From assembly GCF_900129075.1 (NCBI RefSeq), contig NZ_FQVH01000016.1, positions 1 to 59,231 on the forward strand: 59,231 nt of DNA, written 5' to 3'. Positions 45,432 through 53,965 of this stretch are shown here, piece by piece. The first letter of the stretch is position 1. Each line of letters starts with the position of its first letter. The notes beneath the pieces were generated by a model. It saw only the letters and a list, made by a program, of their open reading frames with translations, made no database searches and was not told the DNA's origin. The translations under genes were made by a program, and so were the position numbers. Origin of the DNA: Caldanaerobius fijiensis DSM 17918. GTDB taxonomy: Bacteria; Bacillota; Thermoanaerobacteria; Thermoanaerobacterales; Caldanaerobiaceae.

Positions 45432-46793
45432 ATGAAGCCATTAAAGCAATATTTACAAGAGGCAGCTGTAAGCGGACTGATAAGTTATCTTGAGAGAAAT
45501 CCTGAAAAAAATCTTGCCAATATCATGGCGTTTGGTGAGCGTTTGGCCATAAATCCCAACCACAAACAACTGGCCAGGAGCGTAGAGAAATATGTGCTGG
45601 ATAAAAACAGTAACTGGCACAAGTTTACCATGAGCATATTTAAAGATATTCATCCCAATGTGATAAAAAGGATGGGTATTAATTTCTTTGTCAATGCTAC
45701 TCTATACGGTGTTCCAAAACAGCAGGAAGCTGAAAAAGAGCTAGGCGTAGGTGTGCCATGGGCGATTTTGATGGATCCAACAGAAGCGTGCAATTTAAGG
45801 TGTAAAGGCTGCTGGGCAGGGGATTATGCGAGAGCGCACCAGTTGAGTTTTGAACTTATGGATAGAATATGCACGGAGGCCAAAGAGTTAGGCATATACT
45901 TTATTGTACTTTCAGGCGGGGAGCCCACGGTAAGAAAAGACGATATATTTAAATTAGCAGAAAAACACAATGACATGGTATTTCATCTCTTTTCAAATGG
46001 TACGTTGATCGATGAGGATTTTGCAGATCGAATGGTTAAATTAGGGAATGTGACTGTTGCGGTAAGCATAGATGGCTTAGAAGAATCTACAGATTACAGG
46101 CGCGGCAAAGGAGTTTTCCAGAAAGTCATGAGGGCCATGGATGTAATGAGGGAAAAAGGTGCAGTATTTGGTTTTTCTACTACATACACGAGGCTTAACA
46201 CAGAGGAAGTGGGAAGTGACGAATTTATAGATCTCATGATAGAAAAAGGTGCAAAGTTTGGGTGGTATTTCACGTATATTCCTGTCGGCGCCGAATCCGA
46301 TCTGGAATTTATGGCGACACCAGAGCAGAGGAAGTACATGTACGAAAGGGTTAATCAGATAAGGGCGACAAAGCCTTTGTTCGTAGTGGATTTCTGGAAT
46401 GACGGTGAAGCCAGCAGCGGTTGCATAGCGGGTGGAAGAAGATATTTCCACATAAATGCCATGGGCGATATAGAACCGTGTGCCTTTATACACTATGCCA
46501 ATGACAATATAAAGGATATGAGCTTGAAAGAAGCTTTGAAGACGCCTATATTTAGAGCTTATCAGAAGCGGCAGCCATTTAATACAAATATGTTAAGGCC
46601 ATGTCCTTTAATAGATAATCCCGAGATGCTGAGGGATATTGTCATTGAGTCTGGAGCTCATAATACACAGGAGCACGACGATACAGATATCAGGGTTTTA
46701 GCAGATAAATTAAAGGATTATTCTGAGGCATGGGGCAAGGTTTCGGATGAGATCTGGGAGGAGAAGGAAAAATCAAAGAGTAATGCTAGTTAA
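45432..46793 (+). CDS. radical SAM protein
   Basis: A 453-residue radical SAM enzyme. The [4Fe-4S] motif is CNLRCKGCWAG near residues 119-129, inside DPTEACNLRC. GGEPTVRKDD and VAVSIDGLEESTDYRRG follow. Further Cys residues near the C-terminal half (SSGCIAGG, IEPCAFIH, LRPCPLID) suggest a SPASM-like auxiliary cluster domain. The first 110 residues are a helical extension. The substrate is not evident. One possibility is lipid modification, as for radical SAM enzymes proposed to make membrane-spanning lipids in thermophilic anaerobes, but I cannot prove that. It probably forms an operon with the ArsR gene. Confidence 0.85.
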   Translation: MKPLKQYLQEAAVSGLISYLERNPEKNLANIMAFGERLAINPNHKQLARSVEKYVLDKNSNWHKFTMSIFKDIHPNVIKRMGINFFVNATLYGVPKQQEAEKELGVGVPWAILMDPTEACNLRCKGCWAGDYARAHQLSFELMDRICTEAKELGIYFIVLSGGEPTVRKDDIFKLAEKHNDMVFHLFSNGTLIDEDFADRMVKLGNVTVAVSIDGLEESTDYRRGKGVFQKVMRAMDVMREKGAVFGFSTTYTRLNTEEVGSDEFIDLMIEKGAKFGWYFTYIPVGAESDLEFMATPEQRKYMYERVNQIRATKPLFVVDFWNDGEASSGCIAGGRRYFHINAMGDIEPCAFIHYANDNIKDMSLKEALKTPIFRAYQKRQPFNTNMLRPCPLIDNPEMLRDIVIESGAHNTQEHDDTDIRVLADKLKDYSEAWGKVSDEIWEEKEKSKSNAS

Positions 46794-46835
46794 AAGAGAT
46801 ACTCCTAGTAGAAACGTTATAAAAGATGTTAGAGA

Positions 46836-46866
46836 AAAAAGGGCCACTTTATAGGTGGCTCTTTTC
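46836..46866. terminator. bidirectional terminator
   Basis: GGGCCAC pairs with GTGGCTC (one G-U) around a short loop, with A6 on the left and T4 on the right. It serves the radical SAM gene and the converging sspH. Confidence 0.8.
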
Positions 46867-46869
46867 ATT

Positions 46870-47058
46870 TTAAGAAAATTTATTGCCTTCTTTTAGTTCT
46901 TTTACCGGAACATTGATGTTTTTATTATTTTCCAGCACATTGATGTCTGCTGTCTCATCATCAGGGTGTAGACCTGTAATCCATACTGATTTTCCATTGT
47001 ATAAGACTTCATAGGTTTCTTTAGAATTTACTATGTCAACCGCTCTTTTGAAATCCAT
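46870..47058 (-). CDS. sspH: H-type small acid-soluble spore protein
   Basis: The 62-residue product follows the SspH pattern: DFKRAVDIVNSKE at the N terminus, VLYNGKSVWITGL in the middle, then ETADINVLENNKNINVPVKELKEG. SspH proteins are made in the forespore and stored in the spore core. A longer frame exists (to 47175), but the ATG at 47058 has AAAGGAG 7 nt upstream and gives the family length. I could not place a convincing sigma-G promoter. Confidence 0.85.
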   Translation of the reverse strand: MDFKRAVDIVNSKETYEVLYNGKSVWITGLHPDDETADINVLENNKNINVPVKELKEGNKFS

Positions 47059-47171
47059 GTGGATACTCCTTTCGTTTACAGGATAGTCCTCATATGATTT
47101 ATTATATACCTTTGAACCATAAATTACTCTAAACAATATAGCCACAAGCAAAAATATTTTTGCACTATAAT

Positions 47172-47197
47172 ACATTATATAATAACATTATATAATA
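47172..47197. repeat. tandem 13-bp direct repeat
   Basis: ACATTATATAATA occurs twice back to back in the gap between sspH and pgeF, offering TATAAT-like elements on both strands. Confidence 0.6.
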
Positions 47198-47229
47198 TAT
47201 AAGTAATTTGTTATGTAAGGAGTGGTTGT

Positions 47230-48039
47230 ATGCCGCAGATTGGTTTTAAAAGAAATGAAGTTGACGGCGTGGTCTTTTATACTATACCCTCTTTTGAAAA
47301 GGAGGGAATAAAGCACCTGTTTACTACCAGGATTGGAGGTGTAAGCAAGGGGTGCTATGAGTCTTTAAATTTGAGCCTCAATAGATACGATAGAAAAGAA
47401 GAAATATATCAAAATTTTCATAGAATATGTGATGTAGGTGGATTTGATTATGATGCTCTTGTTCTCTCTGATCAGGTGCACGGCGATAGGATTGTAAAAG
47501 TTGGTGTGGAGGATAAAGGAAAAGGGCTGTCAAGGGAAAGTGATATTACCAACGCTGATGGGCTTATGACTTGCGATAAAGGGGTCACCCTTGTAACCTT
47601 TTATGCGGATTGTGTTCCGTTGTTTTTTTATGATAGAGTCAATAAGGCTATAGCTTTATCTCATTCGGGCTGGAAAGGAACGGCTTTGCGGATTGCCCAG
47701 AAAACGCTGGCTGCTATGGGAAAGGAATATGGAACAAAGCCAGAGGATTGTATTGTAGCTATTGGGCCTTCCATAGGTGTATGTTGCTATGAGGTGGGAG
47801 ATGATGTGATTCGACAGTTTCAGGATATAGAAACTCCTACCCCTGTATTTCAATCTAAGGGAAATGGAAAGTGGATGCTAGACTTGCAGAAGATTAATTA
47901 TTACCTTTTTATTGAGGCAGGAGTACCTGATGAAAATATTACAATAAGCGGGATATGTACCAGCTGTAACCACGACTTTTATTCTTACAGGAGGGATAGA
48001 GGTATCACTGGTAGCATGGCTGCTTTCATGCAACTATAA
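47230..48039 (+). CDS. pgeF: peptidoglycan editing factor / multicopper-like purine nucleosidase (YfiH)
   Basis: The 269-residue protein has the DUF152/YfiH fold, called laccase-domain, polyphenol oxidase or PgeF. Metal ligands and motifs are in LSDQVHGDRIVKV, TNADGLMTCDKGVTLVTFYADCVPLFFYD, LSHSGWKGT and IGPSIGVCCYEVG. Members act as zinc-dependent purine nucleoside phosphorylases or remove wrong amino acids from UDP-MurNAc-peptide precursors. An AAGGAG box precedes ATG. It stands alone. Confidence 0.9.
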   Translation: MPQIGFKRNEVDGVVFYTIPSFEKEGIKHLFTTRIGGVSKGCYESLNLSLNRYDRKEEIYQNFHRICDVGGFDYDALVLSDQVHGDRIVKVGVEDKGKGLSRESDITNADGLMTCDKGVTLVTFYADCVPLFFYDRVNKAIALSHSGWKGTALRIAQKTLAAMGKEYGTKPEDCIVAIGPSIGVCCYEVGDDVIRQFQDIETPTPVFQSKGNGKWMLDLQKINYYLFIEAGVPDENITISGICTSCNHDFYSYRRDRGITGSMAAFMQL

Positions 48040-48192
48040 GGCTTGAGGATGTGAATTTTTATGCTATTTTTTATAAATATGAAGATACTAAATAATGATT
48101 TGAGTGCAAAAACAGCGATGGTTGTATGACAACACAAAATAAGTGATGAGTAAAAGTTTTTGCTAAAACACCGAATTAGTGGAGGTATTTCA

Positions 48193-49017
48193 ATGTGGAT
48201 ATGGAATATCATATGGTTAATATTTATCTTGTACACGTTTATGCCGCTTTTAAAGCAGAGGAATATAGAGATAAAGCGTTATAAAATGATACAGGATATT
48301 GAAAAGAAAAGGGGTACCAGGGTCATTGTGATGATACATCGCCAGGAAATGCTGAGCATATTGGGTTTGCCGTTGAGCAGATATATCAATATAGAGGACT
48401 CCGAACAGGTGTTAAGGGCGATTCGGTTTACTCCTGACGATATGCCTATTGATCTTATACTGCATACACCTGGGGGGTTGGTACTGGCGGCGGAACAGAT
48501 TGCTCATGCGATTATGAAGCATAGAGGTAAGGTTACTGTTATGGTACCTCATTATGCTATGTCAGGAGGAACGTTATTGGCCCTGGCTGCTGATGAAATA
48601 ATGATGGATGAAAACGCGGTTTTGGGTCCTGTAGACCCGCAGTTAGGAAATTATCCCGCTGTTTCACTTAAACGGGTATTGAAAGAAAAACCTATTGAAA
48701 AAATAGATGATGAGACCTTGATTATGGCTGATATGGCAGAAAAAGCTATAGTACAGGTCAGGGATAGCCTATTCAGGATATTATCCAAGCGATTTGATGA
48801 GGATAAATCTCGTGAACTTGCTGATATATTTACACAGGGACGCTGGACCCATGACTATCCCATATCCTGTGAGCAACTGCGAAGTATGGGTCTTCAAGTA
48901 TCCAATGATCTGCCTCAAGAGGTATACAGACTTATGGAACTCTACCCGCAACCTGTTCAGAGGAGGCCATCGGTTCAGTACGTTCCATTGCCTTATAGGA
49001 AAAGGCGCGATGAATAA
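48193..49017 (+). CDS. ClpP-fold membrane serine protease (SDH/SppA-like)
   Basis: One N-terminal helix (about residues 2-20) precedes a ClpP/crotonase-fold domain. The likely nucleophile is in HYAMSGGTLLALAADEI, preceded by ILHTPGGLVLAAEQIA. MDENAVLGPVDPQLG follows, the pattern of the SDH family of serine proteinases found in Bacillota and archaea. ATG 48193 has GGAGG 7 nt upstream; the longer frame from 48160 lacks one. Product 274 residues. It converges with the P-type ATPase with no gap between the two stop codons. Confidence 0.85.
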   Translation: MWIWNIIWLIFILYTFMPLLKQRNIEIKRYKMIQDIEKKRGTRVIVMIHRQEMLSILGLPLSRYINIEDSEQVLRAIRFTPDDMPIDLILHTPGGLVLAAEQIAHAIMKHRGKVTVMVPHYAMSGGTLLALAADEIMMDENAVLGPVDPQLGNYPAVSLKRVLKEKPIEKIDDETLIMADMAEKAIVQVRDSLFRILSKRFDEDKSRELADIFTQGRWTHDYPISCEQLRSMGLQVSNDLPQEVYRLMELYPQPVQRRPSVQYVPLPYRKRRDE

Positions 49018-51651
49018 TCAAGTAAGGAGGCTATTTACTATAAACTCTACCAGTGAAAATCCCGATACTATCAGCCATGATATAAAGTCCAGAGGTACGG
49101 TTTTAAATATGGCAGATAAAAACGGTATATATATGACGATGAGCGTCAGTATAAAGGATGACAATGTAGCCAGTATAAGGTACGGATTTGTAAAAAAACC
49201 TGTTTCAAAGATGCTTTTGTGTTCTGAGCGGCTTTCGAAGGAATAGATGAGTTCGGATATTATCATGGTGACAAATGCTACCGTTCGGCTTTTTACAAGA
49301 TCGCCATTGGAAAGAAACATCATAACGGTGAAAGCCGCCAATGAACTGGCACCTATTAATAACCCAGATAGTAGTATTTGAATACCTAATCCTCCTGAAA
49401 AAATTCCTTCTTTAGACTTGCGAGGTGGACGTTCCATGATATTGCCATCCGGTGGGTCTATGCCCAGCGCCAGTGCGGGCAGGCCATCTGTAACCAGGTT
49501 TATCCATAATATCTGGATTGGTATTAGGGGTACAGGTTGACCTAAAAATGTGGCTACTGCCATTGTCAGTATTTCGCCGAAATTGCATGAAAGTAGATAT
49601 CTTATGAATTTTCTTATATTGTCATATATAATCCTTCCCTCTTCTACAGCGGCCACTATGGTGGCAAAATTATCATCCAGGAGGATCATGGAGGATGCTT
49701 CTTTAGCCACATCGGTTCCCGATTTTCCCATAGCTATTCCTATATCAGCTTCCTTTAACGCCGGTGCATCGTTGACACCGTCACCGGTCATGGCTACAAT
49801 ATTGTTGTGTTTTTTAAAGGCTTTGACGATCCTGAATTTGTGCTTTGGTGTTACCCTTGCGAATACCGATATGTTGGGTACTTTTTTTTCCAATTGAGCG
49901 TCGCTTAGGGTTTCTATCTCATCACCTGTGAGTACGTTGCTTTCATCGATATCGAGCCCAATTTTTTTGGCTATTGCTATAGCGGTAATTTTATGGTCCC
50001 CTGTTATCATTACAGGTTTTATACCTGCACTATAACAATTTTTTATGGATTCTATGGTTTCAGGTCGTGGCGGATCTATCATACCCTCCAGACCTACAAA
50101 GATCAAATTTTTTTCTATATTTATATTTTTAATTTCCCGTGGCAAAAATTCCAGTTTTTTATAGGCAAACCCCAAGATTCTCAGTGCCTGACCCGCCATC
50201 TGTTCATTTGCGCTGAGAATATGTTTTTTTTCAGCGGTAGTTAGAAGAGAAATACCAGTGTTATTTAATTTCTTTGAGCACATATCAAGTACCCTGTCAG
50301 GTGCACCCTTGGTGAATACGTAAAGCTGGTTATTTTTATCCTTACATATTACACTCATGCATTTTCTGTCTGAATCAAAGGGTATTTCTGCTATGCGCTG
50401 GTATTGTGAGAGCTTTTTTTCAATGTGGCCCTTTTTAGATGCGATCATTATGGCGATTTCTGTAGGATCCCCATATACTCTAGATGTTGAAAATTCGGCA
50501 TTATTACAGAGGGCACCGATGGTGAGAAGCATCTGTAAAGGTATATTGTTTTCAGGAGTAATTGTTCCACCTTCTAATTTAAATTCTCCCTCCACATCAT
50601 ACCCTGTTCCTGTTACGTCTACTATTTTATCGTCCACATATATTTTTGTCACTGTCATCTTGTTCTCAGTGATTGTTCCTGTTTTATCAGAGCATATCAC
50701 ATTGGTGCTTCCCAGGGTTTCTACAGCAGAGAGCTTTCTTATTAGAGCATTGCGCTTTAGCATCCTCTGTACGCCAATTGCCAGTGATACTGTCACTATA
50801 GCAGGCAACCCCTCGGGTATAGCAGCTACAGCTAGGCTGACTCCTGCAAAAAACATGTTGTAAGAAGACTCACCGTGATATATTCCTGCAAATATAATAA
50901 GTATGCATACTCCAATGCTTATAAGGACCAATTCCTTACCGATCCGGTCTAAACGTTTCTGTAATGGTGTTGCTTCAAAATTTGTATTTCTCATCATATC
51001 AGCGATACTACCCATTTCTGTACGCATTCCTGTAGAGACAACCACGGCTTTAGCCCTGCCAGCGGTTATCGTTGTTCCCATGAAAAGCATATTATCTTTG
51101 TGCGCGCTTTTTAGTGAATCAGATCTATAGCCTGCAGATTTTTTTTCTACAGGTGTGGATTCACCTGTGAGGATGGATTCGTTTACTTGTACGTTATATG
51201 CTTCGATAAGGGCGCAGTCTGCCGGGACACTATCCCCCGCTTCTAATATGACGATATCGCCTGGGACCAGTTCTCTAGCTGGAATGATAATCTGTTTTCC
51301 ATCTCTTATTGCCGTTGCATGAGGTGCAGATAATTCCTTTAAAGCTTCAAGTGATCTTTCTGTCCGATACTCCTGTATAAAGCCTAATATGGCATTCATG
51401 ATTATAATAATTGTTATAGTGGCGGCATCTGCTACTTCTCCTAAAAAATAAGATATGAGAGTAGCAAGCAGCAATACAATTATGATGAAGTTTTTGAATT
51501 GATTTAAAAATATTGTTAAGGGCGATATACCGCTTTTTTTTGTCAACTCGTTAAAGCCATATTTTTCTAAACGCGATTGAGCTTCTTTCTGAGATAAACC
51601 ACTTAATTTGATTTTTTCATTAAATAAAAATAACTCATCTTCTTTTATCAT
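49018..51651 (-). CDS. P-type Ca2+-transporting ATPase
   Basis: An 877-residue P2A-type cation ATPase. TGES in the actuator domain, the phosphorylated Asp in ICSDKTGTIT, and MTGDGVNDAPALKEADIGIAMG are intact. The helix-4 PEGLP (AAIPEGLPAIVTVSLAIGVQRM) and helix-6 NLVTDGLPALALG are the calcium-type transport signatures. The N terminus carries the cation ATPase domain SGLSQKEAQSRLEKYGFNEL. It probably exports Ca2+ (or Mn2+). An AAGGAGTG box precedes ATG. The upstream gap contains the palindrome at 51708-51721. Confidence 0.93.
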   Translation of the reverse strand: MIKEDELFLFNEKIKLSGLSQKEAQSRLEKYGFNELTKKSGISPLTIFLNQFKNFIIIVLLLATLISYFLGEVADAATITIIIIMNAILGFIQEYRTERSLEALKELSAPHATAIRDGKQIIIPARELVPGDIVILEAGDSVPADCALIEAYNVQVNESILTGESTPVEKKSAGYRSDSLKSAHKDNMLFMGTTITAGRAKAVVVSTGMRTEMGSIADMMRNTNFEATPLQKRLDRIGKELVLISIGVCILIIFAGIYHGESSYNMFFAGVSLAVAAIPEGLPAIVTVSLAIGVQRMLKRNALIRKLSAVETLGSTNVICSDKTGTITENKMTVTKIYVDDKIVDVTGTGYDVEGEFKLEGGTITPENNIPLQMLLTIGALCNNAEFSTSRVYGDPTEIAIMIASKKGHIEKKLSQYQRIAEIPFDSDRKCMSVICKDKNNQLYVFTKGAPDRVLDMCSKKLNNTGISLLTTAEKKHILSANEQMAGQALRILGFAYKKLEFLPREIKNINIEKNLIFVGLEGMIDPPRPETIESIKNCYSAGIKPVMITGDHKITAIAIAKKIGLDIDESNVLTGDEIETLSDAQLEKKVPNISVFARVTPKHKFRIVKAFKKHNNIVAMTGDGVNDAPALKEADIGIAMGKSGTDVAKEASSMILLDDNFATIVAAVEEGRIIYDNIRKFIRYLLSCNFGEILTMAVATFLGQPVPLIPIQILWINLVTDGLPALALGIDPPDGNIMERPPRKSKEGIFSGGLGIQILLSGLLIGASSLAAFTVMMFLSNGDLVKSRTVAFVTMIISELIYSFESRSEHKSIFETGFFTNPYLILATLSSFILTLIVIYIPFLSAIFKTVPLDFISWLIVSGFSLVEFIVNSLLT

Positions 51652-51707
51652 AGGGACACTCCTTTAATCTATGAGCTAAATACCTATTGTTATTTATATT
51701 AAAACAT

Positions 51708-51721
51708 GCATATTAATATGC
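51708..51721. promoter_or_regulatory. 14-bp palindrome GCATATTAATATGC
   Basis: A perfect palindrome 57 bp upstream of the ATPase start in the divergent intergenic region. It may be an operator for the ATPase gene. Confidence 0.4.
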
Positions 51722-51786
51722 CCGCTGGTATTATGGTTAAAGATCTTACAATTTTGTATTACTTTAATTTGCAATTTGAACAACTT

Positions 51787-51812
51787 ATTTGTAAATATTA
51801 TAAATTACAAAT
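51787..51812. promoter_or_regulatory. inverted repeat ATTTGTAA-N10-TTACAAAT
   Basis: Perfect 8-bp arms (51787-51794 and 51805-51812) in the divergent gap, upstream of the extended -10 promoter of the P-loop gene. Confidence 0.45.
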
Positions 51813-51849
51813 TGAAGTTTATCTTGGTGTACAATAGGTGTCAAAACTC

Positions 51850-51858
51850 TGGTATAAT
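51850..51858 (+). promoter_or_regulatory. extended -10 promoter of the P-loop gene
   Basis: TGGTATAAT at 51850-51858; the -35 region is poor, as is common with extended -10 promoters. It lies about 18 nt before the start codon. Confidence 0.5.
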
Positions 51859-51876
51859 ACATGTGGAGGTTTTTTT

Positions 51877-52710
51877 ATGAAGGTATATGCACTTGTGGGG
51901 CCGAGTGGTTCCGGCAAATCATATAAGTCAATACTAATTGCTGGTGAGCGTGGCATAGAAGCTATTATAGACGATGGACTTTTAATTATGGGAAATAGGG
52001 TTATAGCAGGTCAGTCGGCTAAAAAGGAGCTTACCAAAGTCGCAGCTATAAAAAGGGCGCTGTTTGTAGAGGATGCTCATGCAAATGCGGTAAAAGACGC
52101 CATACAATCAATGCATTTGAAGAGCATATTGATCTTGGGGACATCTGAGGGGATGGTACATAAAATTGCTCAGCGCTTGGGATTGCCGCCTATATCTGAA
52201 ATAATACACATAGAAGATGTTTCAAAACCGTGGGAAATAAAGAAAGCACAGAGCGACAGAGCCTTGAACGGTACACATGTGATACCTGTACCTACATTTG
52301 AGATAAAAAATAGCTTTTCTGGTTTTTTCATGGATCCACTAAAGGTGTTGCGCAGGATAGGGCAGAAAAGTGTGGTGATAGAAAAAACTTTGATAAGGCC
52401 TCATTATAGCTATATGGGTAGATATGAAATAGCTGATATTGCTATTATTTCTATTGTATCCTACGAGGCCTTGAAGGTGGATGGCGTCACAAAAACAGGG
52501 AGGATTGATATAAAAAAAGGAGATGATGGAATTATCGTTGGCGTCGAGGTAACGGTGGAATACGGGAGAAAAATACCGGAGATAGTTTTAAACGTTCAAG
52601 CAAATGTAAAAAATCAAGTGGAATATATGACGGCTATAAATGTCCTTAAAGTTAATGTCTATGTAAGGGGTATTGATTTAAAAAGTATAGCTAGAAATAA
52701 AAATTCTTGA
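51877..52710 (+). CDS. P-loop NTPase fused to an Asp23/Gls24-like domain
   Basis: The N terminus has a clear Walker A loop (LVGPSGSGKS, about residues 6-15) in a small nucleotide-binding domain up to about residue 170. The C-terminal 100 residues follow the Asp23/Gls24 pattern: YEIADIAIISIVSYEALKVDGV, then VGVEVTVEYGRKIPEIVLNVQANVKNQVEYMTAINVLKVNVYVRGI. Asp23 proteins are membrane-associated envelope-stress factors without enzyme domains, so a fusion to a P-loop is unusual. ATG 51877 is about 7 nt after TGGAGG. Product 277 residues. It is divergent from the Ca2+-ATPase. A promoter for the xyl operon starts at its stop codon. Confidence 0.7.
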   Translation: MKVYALVGPSGSGKSYKSILIAGERGIEAIIDDGLLIMGNRVIAGQSAKKELTKVAAIKRALFVEDAHANAVKDAIQSMHLKSILILGTSEGMVHKIAQRLGLPPISEIIHIEDVSKPWEIKKAQSDRALNGTHVIPVPTFEIKNSFSGFFMDPLKVLRRIGQKSVVIEKTLIRPHYSYMGRYEIADIAIISIVSYEALKVDGVTKTGRIDIKKGDDGIIVGVEVTVEYGRKIPEIVLNVQANVKNQVEYMTAINVLKVNVYVRGIDLKSIARNKNS

Positions 52711-52735
52711 AAGTCCATAATCTTAGGCGTATAAT
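52707..52735 (+). promoter_or_regulatory. xyl operon promoter
   Basis: TTGAAA (52707-52712, overlapping the stop of the previous gene), 17 bp, TATAAT (52730-52735). No XylR-type dyad was recognised nearby. Confidence 0.7.
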
Positions 52736-52784
52736 AAACTTACTAAAATAATTTTAAAAAGGAGAAGGAGATTGAGGGTGTAGA

Positions 52785-53951
52785 GTGGTATTAAATCTGA
52801 CGGCGAATCAGCAGTATTTAAGGGTATTAAATCGATGCACGGTGTTTGAGGAAATAAGCAAGAACGGTGCCTTGAGCCGGGCTGATCTACAAAAAAAGAC
52901 TGGTCTTACGGCGACAGCTATATCAAATATCGTAGGAGACCTTCTGAGAAATCGCTTGATTATAGAATACGATGGTGGTATGTCAACGGGTGGAAGACCG
53001 CCGAAACTTCTCGACGTAGATAAGATTCATTGGGGTGTTTTGGGTGTAGATATAGATCCTGCTATTGTAACGGTAGGTTTAATGGATTTAAAAGGGACTA
53101 TTATTGCTTTAAGATCAAAGAAATTAGCAGATAGCGATATAAATAATGTCGCGGATATTGTGAAAGAATTGGCTACAGATGTGAGCAGGGATTCCAATAG
53201 AAAGGTTCTTGCTGCCGGTGTAGGTATTCCTGGATGGGTTTACCCTAAAACCCAGGTGGTAGCGTTTGCTCCTAATTTAAATTGGAAGGATGTGGATTTA
53301 AAGTTCTGCCTCAATGAAAAATTGCAAATTCCTGTATACCTCGATAATGAGGCCAATGTAACAGCGATGGGAGAAGGATGGGCCGGATGCGCTCAAAATA
53401 TCGATAATTTTATTGCTGTTAATTTCAGGACGGGTGTCGGCTCAGGAATTGTAATAGATGGTCTTATATATAGAGGCATATCAGGCAGCAGCGGTGAAAT
53501 AGGCCATATTACAGTAGATGAAGGTGGCAGGAGATGTTCTTGCGGAAATTATGGTTGTCTTGAAACCATAGCGTCTACGCCAGCCATATGTGAGCGATTT
53601 AAAAAGAAAAAAGGCGATATGCATATGGCTGTCGATGTAAAGGTGATTGCAGATAGCGCAAAATCCGGTGATCATATAGCGCTTGAGGTCCTGAGAGATA
53701 CAGGCAAGTATATAGGTATAGCATTTTCCATGGCTGTCAATCTGCTGAATCCACAGCTGGTTATACTTGGTGGAGATGCTGTAGAATATGGAGAGATTAT
53801 ACTTCCTGAGATTGAACAATCTATGAGGTCGAAAGCCCTTTCAACTTCTGTAAACAGTTGTAGTGTAAAGATCAGTTCTCTGGGCAAAACAGCGCCGGTA
53901 GTAGGTGCCGGAATATTGGCCCTGCAGTCTCATCTATCAAATATAATATGA
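52785..53951 (+). CDS. xylR: ROK-family repressor, XylR-like
   Basis: The N-terminal winged helix (about residues 8-70: NRCTVFEEISKNGALSRADLQKKTGLTATAISNIV) is followed by a ROK sugar-kinase-like domain with GVDIDPAIVTVGLMDLKG and the zinc site CSCGNYGCLETIAS. Loss of strict kinase motifs with the HTH marks a regulator. GTG start with GAGGG 6 nt upstream. It is first in an operon with xylA and xylB, so xylose control is inferred. Confidence 0.88.
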   Translation: MVLNLTANQQYLRVLNRCTVFEEISKNGALSRADLQKKTGLTATAISNIVGDLLRNRLIIEYDGGMSTGGRPPKLLDVDKIHWGVLGVDIDPAIVTVGLMDLKGTIIALRSKKLADSDINNVADIVKELATDVSRDSNRKVLAAGVGIPGWVYPKTQVVAFAPNLNWKDVDLKFCLNEKLQIPVYLDNEANVTAMGEGWAGCAQNIDNFIAVNFRTGVGSGIVIDGLIYRGISGSSGEIGHITVDEGGRRCSCGNYGCLETIASTPAICERFKKKKGDMHMAVDVKVIADSAKSGDHIALEVLRDTGKYIGIAFSMAVNLLNPQLVILGGDAVEYGEIILPEIEQSMRSKALSTSVNSCSVKISSLGKTAPVVGAGILALQSHLSNII

Positions 53952-53965
53952 AAGAGGGTGTTAAT

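Noticed and set aside
48061-48129. 22-codon frame between pgeF and the protease gene
   Set aside because: Composition is random-looking, the ribosome site is weak and no family fits.
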